Notes under the pieces: generated by a model | What the model was told of the DNA's origin: nothing | What the model saw: the letters and a program-made list of their open reading frames with translations, nothing else | The model's database searches: none | In this document: one piece after another, positions 10,449 through 21,827 of the stretch | Layout of the letters: the number at the start of each line of letters is the position of its first letter | Numbering within the stretch: position 1 is the first letter of the stretch | DNA from: Neelides folsomi | Taxonomy: Eukaryota; Arthropoda; Collembola; Neelipleona; Neelidae | Reading direction: 5' to 3' | NCBI GenBank assembly: GCA_034687125.1 | Contig: JAQGBZ010000173.1 | Location: 62,001 to 126,000, forward strand | DNA length: 64,000 nt | Translations under genes and position numbers: made by a program

Positions 10449-12246
10449 ATGAACTATGAAGACGAAGTGGTTTTTGAAAACAGAGATAGAACCAAAATGG
10501 AGAAAAATGACAAAACCCCCATTTCTCCTTTAAATGACAAAGAAGTATTTGAGATTGAAAATTATTTTTAACTTACAATGTCCAATTGTATGTTCCTTCT
10601 TCTTTTTGTTGAGTGGATTGAGATAAAAAAATAAATTAATGTATTGAAATTTATTTAATTAGATTATGAAGCATGTTTTTTCCAATTTGGCGCTGAACGA
10701 CATTTTGAATGTCCGATCGATGAATTTAATTTGGATGGCTGCCGCATTTGGTTCGATCAAAAGGCTCTGTTCAAACGGAACCATAGCATTTAAACAAAGA
10801 GCGGAAGTCGAAGAATTCACTCAGCTCTTTAGCCAAAATCCTTTTCATGTCAACTCCGAGTGGAATGCTGGAGAAAATTTGGATGTCAACGAGGATTACT
10901 TTAAAAACTTTGTTGCTCTCGTTGGACCAATGACGGAAAGTCTGTTTTAATCACCACATTCTTGATTGCCATCAAAAGAATATTTTTGAATTGAATAGAT
11001 TTCTTAGTCGAGATCCAATTAATAGAATTTATTTTATGAGGAATTCAATTAAAATCCTTCTCTTTGAGAATTTTCCTCATCTGGTCAAACTTGACATTTT
11101 GGACACGATTTGTGCAAGGAATTTTTAACCTTCGATTTCATTTAAAATTAATTGAATATATCTTGCGAAAAAAACCGCGAAATCCGCAGCTAACTGATAA
11201 TGGAGACTATATTAGATACATAGAATAAAAAATATCTCACAATCAGTATCAATATTTTTATACATTAATTTTAATTATAGAGTAAAACCTATCAAATATT
11301 TAATTATAGAATAAATATACAATTGTAATTTTTATGAGATAATTAAACATAATTGATACTTGATACAGATATTTAACATTTTTAAATTCTCATCTTCTAG
11401 TACATTTTACAAAAATGGGGGAAATTCCAACTTGTGGAAATTGATGGAACTCACTCCTTTGCCAGTCACATTGGAAGAATTTATATACAAAGCTTCAAGA
11501 AAAGAATACAGGGGATTTGTAAATGTTATAGAAGAGCAATTGGAATTGACGACTGAAGAAGCCCTCGATTTAATTCCGTCAAAATACCCAAATGAGAAGA
11601 TTCTCTACTTTAGCGAAATTTACCCAAAGAAGTTCAGCTTTGAACAAATTAGCAAAGGATCCAGCAGTTCAAAAATTCACAGCTTCAATTGTCCCTTCAT
11701 TTGATCAACTTCCCGATCATTGGGAAAATTTGAAAATCCTTCATTTGGAAAATATTGACACTGATTGGGATGTTGAAAAATTCCTGGGATTCTTTCAATT
11801 TTTCCAAAATATTTCGTCTAATCTTGTGACTTTCAAATTTGAAATCATGGATTTATTTATCAAAAAGCGCGTTAAATATCTAAACCAAACGAATGCCTTT
11901 AAAATTTGGTTCAGAAAAAGTCAAATTCTCTCTTTTGCGTGTTCATGGGAGAAAATTGGGAAGGTTTGAAAAACTTTGTTGTTACTTTCGAAAGTGGGCT
12001 CAAATGGGTTAAAGGGAACAAAGAATTTCATTTGGGATTGGAATCTCTCAAGATACTAAATGTTATGAATAGAGAATTTACGCCGAGGGAAATTTCAATT
12101 TCGGACTGGTCTTTGCTAAATGGGAATTCATGATGGATCCAAAAGATGATTTTCTTTGTTGGCTTCTCGAGACTTTCCCAAAACACGGAACCTTGGAAGA
12201 ATTAATCAAAACACAAAGTTTCCTTGATCAATGTTACTCTAAATAA
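10449..12246 (+). pseudogene. Decayed F-box/LRR-like gene
   Basis: Exon 1 (10449-10544) and exon 2 (from 10663) join in phase 0 to give PLNDKEIMKHVFSNLALNDILNVRSMNLIW (split here as PLNDKEIMKHVFSNL and ALNDILNVRSMNLIW), a good F-box, which normally recruits targets to SCF ubiquitin ligases. The reading then breaks: frame 1 stops at 10950 (after TCTGTTTTAA) while homologous-looking coding continues in another frame from about 10955 to 11126 (NIFELNRFLSRDPINRI, FPHLVKLDILDT). Later pieces lie at 11436-11640, 11640-11960, 11906-12132 and 12130-12246 in successive frames, with leucine-rich wording such as WENLKILHLENI and LESLKILNV. At least four shifts are needed, too many for introns with plausible splice sites. 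I read it as a pseudogene; sequence errors could explain one or two shifts but not all. Confidence 0.65.
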
Positions 12247-12511
12247 TAATTGATAAATTTGATCCTTAATGAAGCGAAATTCGCAGTTTTGAATTCATAA
12301 TTAATACTACGATATAATAATATAATACTGTAATTCATAAAAAGTAAAAAAAAATTTAAAATAACATCGATATTGATTTGATAGTACTATTTATATGATT
12401 GTGTATTTATTACGTTCAATCAAATAAATTGCCTTAAAAGGAACGAAAATGGCAATATATGTTTTTGCTAATATACGCGCATATTAATGTAATAAATATA
12501 GCCTATTTTCT

Positions 12512-12675
12512 GGCAGCTCCCATTAGCCCGAGACCCGACATGTGGTAAGCGACAGTCGCTTACCACTCCAAACCTAACCTAACCTATCTAAATACACATC
12601 GCAAGAAATAGGGCGTTATCTAATGAAATGGCGCTTATCTCTCGTCGGGTATTTGGTAAATGGGAGTTTCCCTAT
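12512..12675. mobile_element. Small inverted-repeat element with internal perfect hairpin
   Basis: The ends share the arms GGCAGCTCCCATTAGCC...ACCCGAC and GTCGGGTATTTGGTAAATGG...TTTCC (imperfect reverse complements, about 30 bp). Inside lies a perfect 10-bp stem, TGGTAAGCGA / TCGCTTACCA with a CAG loop (about 12541-12563). Non-coding; superfamily unassigned. Confidence 0.6.
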
Positions 12676-12997
12676 TTTCTTTGATATAAAATGAAAATGA
12701 TCGATGATATGAAATGATGCTCTGAATATGTAGATATGGAGTATGCTGAAATGTAAAAATATTAAATTTCAGTCCTGGTTTTTCCTATTTACCCTTCAAA
12801 TTTTTACAGATCATATTTCTATATTTTCATCGAATTACACAAGTCGTTAAATAGTAAGTATCACAATTCTTAATAATAGCATGAAAAATGTAAATTCAAA
12901 TATTCCACCATATATTTTACATTCTTTTAAATATTTTACTATTTTATCATTAAATAACTATAAATATTTTAAAAAATAAATTTAAATTTAAAAGAAT

Positions 12998-15020
12998 ATG
13001 AAACTAGCAATTTTACATTTCTTACTTTTGTATATATTAAAAACGTTTAAAGTTACAATCTCCGCAAAAGTAACAGGTAATGATTTTTTTATTTTGTGCT
13101 GGTATGAGAAATGTATTTCTCATACTGGGTAATTATTTGACATAAAAATATGTATATTATGGCGTTTAAATGATTTTTATATATTAGAAAGTAAATGTTT
13201 TTAAAAAGCATAAATAAGCACATTCCTAATATATTTAATTTTGATCATATAATCTTTATTTAATTTAATGTAAATAGATTTTATACGATTGCGCAACAAC
13301 ATCCTTAATGGCTACGATAGATTTGCATTACCAAATGAAGACACATGGAATACTACTAGTGTAGAAGTTTGATTTACATTAAGATCATATGAAATGGTAA
13401 TCAACTTTTAGTTAAATATTATTAATATAATTTCGTTCATGTTGATATTACTGATATATACCTTTATGATTAGGATGATCATCGACAAGTATTGAACATT
13501 TACCTTTGGACAGTCCTTGTATGAATAAATCGTTAATTATAATTTAGAAAGAAAATTCAATTATATAAATTGTATATTTAAAATATGTAATTTTAATTTA
13601 ATGGTTTATGAAGCAATGGAAAGACTTTAATATCCAATGGGACCCGGCAATTTATAGTGGAATTAAAAAAATTTCATTTGCAAATCATGAAATTTGGCAG
13701 CCAGATTTTTTCCTCTATAACAAGTTGATAATAAATATATCTATTTTTTATTTCATTATTTATATACCTACATGCATATTTATGTACAAAAATAAATATA
13801 TTTTTAATGTCAACATTACTATAAATAAGGAGAAATAACATGATAATATTTATAAACTCAAGTTTGGATACGAAAAATGGAAACGACGAGTCAATTAACT
13901 TTAAAACGATGTTGGTAGCTCAACATGATGGCCTTATAACTTATATTGCTCCTACAAAGTTCAACTTAGCTTGTAAGGCAGATCTTCTCTTTTGGCCAAA
14001 TGATGAGAGATTTTGTGAAGGGTCATTTGGATCTTGGACACATTCTTCTAATGAAATCCTTCCATTACTTTATAGAAATCAATCTGATGTGAGTCAAATA
14101 TCAATATCAATTGATATCAATATCAATTAAATCGCCTTTATTTTCTAAATTAAATCTCATTTTATTTAAATTGTGATACCAATACGTATTATTAATTAAA
14201 ATAGTGGAAAATAAAATAACGATTATTATATATTTACTTTAGATTGAACTTGATTTAGAGACAATAGAAAATCGAGAATGGAAACTTGTCAAAGCCTCAA
14301 AAGACAAATCAGTTATTTATCACGAACGAATTCCTTTCCACAATGTGAAAATAAGATTTTGGTTAAAACGAAGATCTGGGGTTCACTTTGTTGGGGTTGT
14401 TCTTCCTGGAATTATCATCATCATCTTTGTTCTTTTTTCATTCACATTTGGATTTGCCTATCAAAGATTTGAACTTTTGCGCGTTGCTGTGGCTCTCAAC
14501 GTTTTCTACCTTTACTTTAACACATTTTTGCCAAATAATAGAGATTCAGTTCCGATTATTTGTAAGTATGGATGTTATAGCCTTATACCATATATTAGTA
14601 ATATCACATATCAATCATTTAAATTTTTTAAAGTTTGTTCATTTTCATTACATATTAGTAAATTTTATTTTAGTGATCTTTTACAAATATTCACTTTTGA
14701 TGAGCTGTTCTGCCTACTTTTGGGTTACAATGATTCATTGTTTAAAAGGGAAAGAAGGTGAAGTTCCCCTGCCCAGAAGTTTCATTGCATTTCTCAAAAA
14801 TTGGCCAAGTTTTATTCTTTGTGTTAGAATAGAAAAGGCGCGGAAGACTGACGACGTTCAAGTTTTTGATGTCGAGTCGGCCAATGGAAGCCAAACAAAA
14901 TTAATGTCTGAGATACCATCAAATGATTGGAATTTTATTGTTCACTGTATGGATCGAATCTTCACCATCCATTATTTATTCATTTACATATATCTATACT
15001 TTAGAATTATTTTTAACTAA
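12998..15020 (+). pseudogene. Cys-loop receptor subunit, copy 1, in-frame TGA at codon 58
   Basis: Seven exons: 12998-13076, 13278-13396, 13474-13518, 13614-13723, 13863-14088, 14243-14561 and 14674-15020 (415 codons). Every exon and phase matches copy 2 at 15572-17802. It has a signal peptide, a canonical Cys-loop (13 residues between the cysteines, around ACKADLLFWPNDERFC), four membrane helices (M1 after LKRRSGVHF, M2 near VALNVFYLYF, M3 after YKYSLLMS, M4 near the end) and a short M3-M4 loop. Codon 58 (13370-13372) is TGA where copy 2 has TCA (Ser). Nothing else is broken. It is therefore either a very young null allele or pseudogene, a read-through gene, or a single-base sequence error. 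The receptor family is nicotinic-acetylcholine-receptor-like; the loop C vicinal cysteine pair of alpha subunits is absent. Confidence 0.75.
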
Positions 15021-15571
15021 TTGTGACAGTTGACACAGTTTAATATTTCTACTATTAATTAGTTAATTTTTTAGTAATTAGATTATAAATAAGTATAACT
15101 ATATTTACTACATACTTGTGTATACATACATTTTAAATATGGTGTAGTTTACCAAACTCTTTGCGGTCAAAACTTCCTAATCAATATTTAGTAATTTAAC
15201 CATGGAAAAACCATGGTTTTGCAGAGATTCCGAATGTTAGCCCAAAAATGTATATAAGATATGTTATATTTCAAATAGTCAAATAGCATACATACCTAAG
15301 CACAGATATTTATACCTACATAGGCAAGTGTGGAATTTAAAACCAATTGAATTAAATCACAAAATGAGTGAAAGTATTATGTTTCTTTCAAGGTTTAATC
15401 ACGTTTCGAATTTGTTCACTATTGAATTTCCCATGACTCACTATTTCTACATTGGTGTAAAAAAGGCGTTTCAAAATCATTAAAAGCTATAGTCGCATAA
15501 GTCAAAACATATCGTTTAATCCCAGTGTTATTTTATTTACTCCAAGATTTGAATTGAATTTATTTTTTAAC

Positions 15572-17802
15572 ATGAATTTTCCTATTTTATCTTTAACTTT
15601 CTTTAGTATGATTTTCACTGCAAAATTAATCCTTGCAGCGAAAAGCACAGGTCAATAGAATATTTTTAATCAATTATAAAAATATTTAAATAAATAATTT
15701 TTTGTAGATTTCATTCGTTTACGGAAAGACATCCTTAGTGGATATGATCGATTTTCGCTTCCAAATGAAGGCACATGGAATTCAACAAACGTCCAAATCT
15801 CATTCACATTAAGATCTTTCGATTTTGTGAGAAATATATTGATTATAAAAATGCAATACGATTGAATAATTTTAAATATGTAATTACAAATATACCTAAT
15901 TTAGGATGATCATCGTCAAGTTTTGAATCTGTATTTATGGACTGTGCTCGTAAGAAATTACTCCATATTTAATCATCCTAATTTTCCTGATAAGTATAAC
16001 TTAGACTAATTAACAAATCATTCCTTGTTTCTTTTAAGTTCTTGCTTTAATATGTAATTACGACGATTGAACAAGTACTATATCCTATATAGTATAGTAT
16101 TCTATTATAGCGTTTATATATATATATATATTTATATATATATAGTATTTTTAAGGTATTTTATCGTGAATTCATCTTAATTATAAATTATTTAGGAATG
16201 GAACGACACACATGTTGAATGGAATCCTATAAATTATGGAGGAATTAAATCAATTTCTTTTACAGACCAAGAACTTTGGAAGCCCGATTTTTTTCTTTAT
16301 AACAAGTTAAATTAAATATAAATTATGAGTTTACAGATAAGAAGTAATTTAATATTACATGATTACATAAATAAATATTAACTATAGTATACAATAGTGC
16401 ATATAGTTTCTGTACATATATATCATACGTAGTGTCTATATTAAATTTCAGTTTGGATCCAAACAATGGGAACAAAGATCATTTTCATCTGAATACGATG
16501 TTGGTAGCTCGACCTGATGGTCGCGTAAGTTATATTCCTCCGACCAAATTTGACGTGGCTTGTAAAGCGGATCTTTTTTATTGGCCACATGACGCTCGTT
16601 ATTGTGAAGCAACGTTTGGTTCTTGGACCCACTCTGGCAATGAAATTTACCCTATCATTAGTTACAATGAAGTAATTAATACTATCAATCGTATTTATAT
16701 GTATAATATTCAAAAAAAATTTACGAAATTCTTATATTAAATTAATAGTGCTTTTGTTAATTGTTATAAAAAGAGTACATAAAATATTGAACAATTATTA
16801 TGATATTGGGTATGTGTAAAATATTTATAAACCTTAAGTTTAAAAAATCTGTTTCTATAATTTAGGTTGAAACGAATTCACAATCTGTCGAAAATAGGGA
16901 ATGGGAAATTGTCAAATCCTCAGCTCATGATTCTGTATTTTATTTTGACAACGTTCCTTATCCAGATGTTAGATTGAGTATTTGGTTAAAACGGAGATCG
17001 GCCATTCATTCTATTGGAGTTCTCGTTCCGGCTGTCATCATCGTCATCTTTGTTCTTCTCTCTTTCAGACTTGGATTTGCCTCGGAAAGATTCGCACTTT
17101 TAAGGATCGCAGTAGCCGTCAATGTTTTTTACTTTTACTTCATTTACTCATTTTTACCAAATAACGGAAATTCAATTCCCATCATTCGTAAGTCAACATT
17201 TCCCTTCAATATATAACCTTAAATGATTTAAAAAACAAATAATAAATTAAGAATTTCCTCTTTATCTCTTTCCATTTTAATTACCAAAAAGAATTCATGC
17301 TTAATCGCATTGACATTTCCTCATTGCTCATTAAAATTGAACACAACAATTTTTTAGAATTTTAATATTAAAATGCAATAGATAAAAATATTTGTAAATT
17401 ACAAAAATTCAACCATTCTAAAAGTTGAACAAGTAATTAATTTAAATAATAATATTATTTCTAGTGGTTTTCTACAAAGACTCACTTTTGATGAGCTGCG
17501 CCGCCTACTTTTGGACCTTACTTTTTCACTGTTTAGGACGGAAAGAAGGGGAAGTTCCTCTGCCCAGAATTTTCATTTCGTTTCTCAAGAATTGGCCAAG
17601 TTTTGTTCTTTGTGTTGGAAAGGAAGAAACGCGGAAGATTGACGACGTCGTTGATGTCGAGTCAGCCAATGGAAGTCAAGCAAAATTAACGTCCGCGTCG
17701 ATGTCAAGTGATTGGAATTTCCTTGTTAGACTTTTCGATCGAATCCTCTCAATTGTTTATTCCATCATTTATATCACTCTGTACTTAAGAATTATTTTTT
17801 AG
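15572..17802 (+). CDS. Cys-loop ligand-gated ion channel subunit (nAChR-like), copy 2
   Basis: Seven exons: 15572-15650, 15708-15826, 15905-15949, 16196-16305, 16452-16671, 16866-17187 and 17465-17802, giving 410 residues with every phase consistent and all introns GT-AG. A signal peptide (about 1-22) leads into the ligand-binding domain, with LYLWTVLEWNDTHVEWNP and YGGIKSISF resembling the WxDxxLxWxPxxYGGI run of nicotinic receptors. Cys155 and Cys169 form the Cys-loop. M1 is about 239-265, M2 271-290, M3 298-320 and M4 380-408. The M3-M4 loop is only about 55 residues, much shorter than typical nicotinic subunits. Loop C lacks the CC pair, so it is not a classical alpha subunit. Pentameric surface channel by family; ligand and ion selectivity cannot be told from this divergent M2. 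Tandem paralogue of the gene just upstream. Confidence 0.88.
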
Positions 17803-18041
17803 CTTTGTTAACCTCACTTTACAGATTTATTATTACTAATATTGAAAGAAAACAATATTATCTTAATTAAGTATTAATTTAATTAAGTAGTTAAGAACTG
17901 GAGTTTCTTTCTCAATTTTCACTGATATTTGCTTTTGCTTCTTTCTCTAATAAAAACAACAATGAACCTCATATCCCTTATATATCTGTACTTCATATTA
18001 ATAACTCTTATAATAAATTAATAAATCTTTATCAATAATTA

Positions 18042-18332
18042 TTATTTGGTTAATGTGTTAATATTTAAACCATACGGTGATTGAGTAATGTTGAAGAAAC
18101 GTCTTAGAGAAGCCAGAAGGTGGTCCTCGTCAATTTTGAATTTATTTGTCGGGGGCGTGGACGGTGGTGAAGTGGCCTGGCCTTGTCTTCTTATAGGGAG
18201 TTGAAAGATCCTCATAAGAAACGGATCTTGATCTTCTCTCAAAGGAAGCAAATTTCCTTCCACCTCCTCTTCGTACGCACTCGAGGAGAGGAGGTGGAGA
18301 GAAGCGACGAGGACAAAGCAAAGGATTTTCAT
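18042..18332 (-). CDS. Small secreted peptide precursor, unknown
   Basis: A single frame of 96 residues from the ATG at 18332. It begins with a good signal peptide (MKILCFVLVASLHLLSSSA, then YEEEVEG). The mature part is hydrophilic, has no cysteines and contains two dibasic sites (IRRQG and LRRFF) that could be processed by prohormone convertase, leaving a C-terminal piece beginning FFNITQSPYGLN with an N-glycosylation sequon (NIT). Dibasic sites plus a signal peptide suggest a neuropeptide-like precursor, but I do not recognise a family, and no Gly amidation signal follows the sites. Codons are less AT-biased than the flanks. An upstream in-frame extension lacks an ATG. Confidence 0.5.
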   Translation of the reverse strand: MKILCFVLVASLHLLSSSAYEEEVEGNLLPLREDQDPFLMRIFQLPIRRQGQATSPPSTPPTNKFKIDEDHLLASLRRFFNITQSPYGLNINTLTK

Positions 18333-19647
18333 CTTGACTCTCTTTGCATTTCTCCCAAATGACTGAATGTGAGTCACTTAATTGATGTTCCTCTTCTCCA
18401 CTCCTCCTCACTTCTGGATTTAATTCTCTTTGGGTATATCGGCTAATATCCACAAAACTTGACTCTTGGATAGGAATTCCCTACATTTGAGCTTAAATAT
18501 AAAATTCTATAACAAGACCACTTTATATGGTTTATTTTATTTGGTACCATACGCATTTTATATGAAGTTGTACATAGGTGGTTAAACCTTATGCTTGCAC
18601 AAAATGTTTTTTTATACTTTAGTTAAATATAAGTATAAATGAACTTATTCATTATGTGTATGGGAAATCATATGTATAACTTGCTCTTTATTTTAATGGA
18701 TTAGTTAAAATATCTATAGCTGTATGTAATGTGGAAGTTGGATATTAAACTCGGTCGATATACTCATTGCATGTTTAGGAAATTTCATTTTAACTGCTAA
18801 TGCTAATGTTTATTCGCTCATTCCATTTATGCTTATGATGGTAAGAATAGGTAAGTAACAAAATTACATTAGCATTGTGAACTATTAAATCTGTTTTTCT
18901 CATATATTAAAACATTAAAGCAATAATTACCCCTTACATGTTTAAGCTATTTATAATGTATTGTATCATGATTCATAGTTCTATTTTCGTGATTCATGAT
19001 TTTCTTACTTATTTATTAAGAATCAAAGTGTAAATACGCATACGTAAATGTATTAGTAAAAATTCAACTAATTACATTTTTAAATGAAAATATTTTTAAT
19101 AGTTCATGAATTCATGATGCACAAATTGTATTTACATATACAGCGAGGGGTTAAATAAGTTTTTCAATGAAGGGTTTGAAAAATAAGATGACATTTTTTA
19201 ATGTCCCACATTCCAATAATGTTTTATTGGACTTCCCAGAAATTCACCTTTCAAATAATTTCCCCGAGTCTGGAGCCTTTCTACTATTCAATTACAATTT
19301 GTAAAAGTATTTGGGTGTAGGGACAAAAAGAGTTTGGCGGGATTGGATCGGCAATCAATAAAAGAATTATAAAAACTTGAAACAGATAAGCAACCTTAGA
19401 GTTATAATCTTAATTGACAGGTAAAGGTGACTTTCTAATGTTGGCTGACCAACTGAGCTGACCATCCTCACTGTATTTTACAGTGAATTTCAGAAATTGA
19501 ATCTACCACAACGAACTTTCTGGAAGTCAACGGAGAATTTGTTTATTTATAAAACCATTTAACCCAATTATATTCTTATTTAAAAACAGTCTAAAACACT
19601 AACAATAAAACAAAATTTAGCTTTCCTTGTATTTTCCCATAATTGCA
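18333..19647. other. Intergenic, nothing recognised
   Basis: AT-rich spacer upstream of the small secreted peptide gene. No gene-like frame or clear repeat was found. Confidence 0.5.
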
Positions 19648-19773
19648 TACCTACTCTCGTTGGAAAGTTGGAAGTTGAAATCCCGCTTTTTTTCTTCTAT
19701 TTAAATTTGTATCTAACCAGTGCTATAACAAATGGCGGGATTTCAACTTTCACCTTTCCTACGAGAGTACATA
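19648..19773. mobile_element. Inverted-repeat element 1 of an abutting pair
   Basis: The left arm (TACCTACTCTCGTTGGAAAG then AGTTGAAATCCCGC) pairs with the right arm (GCGGGATTTCAACTTT then CCTACGAGAGTACAT) over about 38 bp with a few mismatches. The loop is about 40 bp. Non-coding hairpin, MITE-like. Confidence 0.65.
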
Positions 19774-19939
19774 TTCTCGGTCCATGAACGAGCTGGACTT
19801 CGCGGGTGCCATTTTAAAAATTTATTTATTTAGTTTGCTGTAGCGATTGCCGTAGCGAATACATCGCTAAAGCAAACTAAATTAATTAATTTTTTAAAAT
19901 GGCACCCGCGAAGTCCAGCTCGTTCGTGGACAGAGAATA
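19772..19939. mobile_element. Near-perfect hairpin element 2, 168 bp
   Basis: Two arms of about 68 bp are reverse complements with only a handful of mismatches. They share ACGAGCTGGACTTCGCGGGT on the left and ACCCGCGAAGTCCAGCTCGT on the right, running inward to TTTAGTTTGCT / AGCAAACTAAA. The loop (about 30 bp) itself contains GTAGCGA repeats. GC content of the arms is well above the surroundings. It begins within a base or two of the end of the preceding element. Confidence 0.75.
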
Positions 19940-20963
19940 GATATCTGTATATAGAGTACACAATACTAATATACACAATACTAATACATACATCCAAATA
20001 GTATGTATGTACGTATCGCATCATTCATATTCATATACAATGTACGTCTGGTATGCCATACTATTCTTCAATAAAATTCATAGGTATGTAAATTTAATTT
20101 CGTGCCAAAAGTCAAAATGAAGTAGGTATGTACCATTGAGGTATGTGTGTAAAGTGTAAGTATGAATCGCAATAGTATTTGCAATGCTTACTTTCCACTG
20201 AGATCAGAATTACTGATTGATGTGATAGAATATATTCTTAGCTCTAAATATGACTAAAAACTACAACATATTATATTACAATCTTGTTATTGTATAAACT
20301 TATCTGTATTTGATGAAAAACAATAATAATAAATTCCTGGTAAATATAATGTATTGGATATACATATGAATTATGCACATACGAGTGACCTATTATTGGA
20401 AAAATTGTTTTCTTCTTTCTTTTATTACCAGTTTAAAATAATAATATTTAATGTTTTAAATTAATTTGATATGCGAATCCGTCAATAGATTTAGGTTACA
20501 AAAGAAAATTGGATAATTACATTAATGAGAATCTTTATAATGAGAGTAATATAATGAACGTTGGCTAAATTAAACAAAAATGTACATTTTAAAGGGCTGA
20601 ACACTATTTTGTTCTATCAAGCTCTCCAATCCTTCTGTATTTGAGCTTAGCACATTAAATGAAAAATATATGACTCAACATATGAAGGATATGATTTTTA
20701 TTATGTAAATTACATAAGAGCCTCGAAAAATTCCTGAAGCCTTGGTTAGTTATAGTAAAAAATAATTTAAAAAAGGGAATTGCATGATTTGCATGTAAAC
20801 GGTAGAGAAGTGAAGTTTGGCTCTTGGGCTTTCATCATTAAATAGGAACATTGAGTTGAATTTGATTCCTCCGACTGAGAAATTGGCCAAAGAAGAGAGG
20901 CGTGTGAAGATTTGAGTGCAGGTGCACCGACGCTCTCCACATTGCGAGTTCACTACTCGCTAC

Positions 20964-21005
20964 ATGGCTTATTCAACTCTGGCCAATTCCCCGAGTACAC
21001 ACAAG
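20964..21005 (+). other. Candidate alternative first coding exon of the ABCH gene
   Basis: ATG at 20964 opens 14 codons (MAYSTLANSPSTHK) ending at a good donor AAG/GTTAGT in phase 0. The ABCH exon at 22026 also starts in phase 0, so this could splice to it and replace the exon at 21828-21893. The preceding 200 bp are less AT-rich than the flanks. No transcript evidence; speculative. Confidence 0.3.
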
Positions 21006-21827
21006 GTTAGTTTTAAATAGATCTTACATTCACAAACATCTCCCTATCTGTTTACAATAAGTAACGTCTTTCATCGATTCATCCGTAGCATTTAAACTAC
21101 CAATATTGATACAATCACTTAAAATATCATACATCATATATAATTCATATTCCGATTAAACAAGGAAGTAATCAAAAATTGTATATAAGAGATTTTGATA
21201 TATTGAACTAAAAAGTTTTTCTGAATATTTAAATTAAGATATATCTTATTATTTTATACAGGTATATTATTATTAAATATTTGGTATGTAATTTGATATA
21301 TTCATGTATTAAATCACTTGTGTTTATAACGGTTAAATAATTGTACAAATAATTAGTCGGTGGAATTGAAAAGCTTTAATGATATTTGGTGAATGTGAGT
21401 TGGTCGCAAGTCTCCGTTTATTTGTTTGGGAGTTTAGCAGAGAGGGATAGGAAAGAGAATTTCCTATTGATTTCCCCCAACTCCACTTTTGCTCCTGTGG
21501 TTCCTCCCGAATTTGCGCCGCTAAATTTGACAATTGGGTGAGGAAAGGAGTGAAGGTCCTTTTTGGATCAAATAAATAAATAAACCTAGTCAGCTCCAAA
21601 GACCCATTTTAAATTTTAAATACTTTTGTGATGGTGAAGGAGCCGTGGAGGGAATTGAACTGTGATTGACATTTTTGGTGCTTGTGATTGTCAAAAGCTT
21701 TAATTGAATGTATTAGGTATTTAAGTTTTTTTACCATGTGATTGTTCAACGGTGTGATTTATATTCTAGTTTTACTCGTTATATTACTTGTTTTACACTT
21801 TTAATTTTGTAATTAAGTTGTTGAAGA

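Noticed and set aside
16105-16145. (TA)n tract in a Cys-loop intron
   Set aside because: A simple microsatellite in an AT-rich intron; no reason to think it functional.
20750-20953. 67-codon minus-strand frame
   Set aside because: It starts at GTG and overlaps a region that better fits a 5' exon or UTR on the other strand.
21333-21599. 88-codon minus-strand frame
   Set aside because: It starts at TTG and lies upstream of the ABCH start; more likely regulatory or untranslated sequence.
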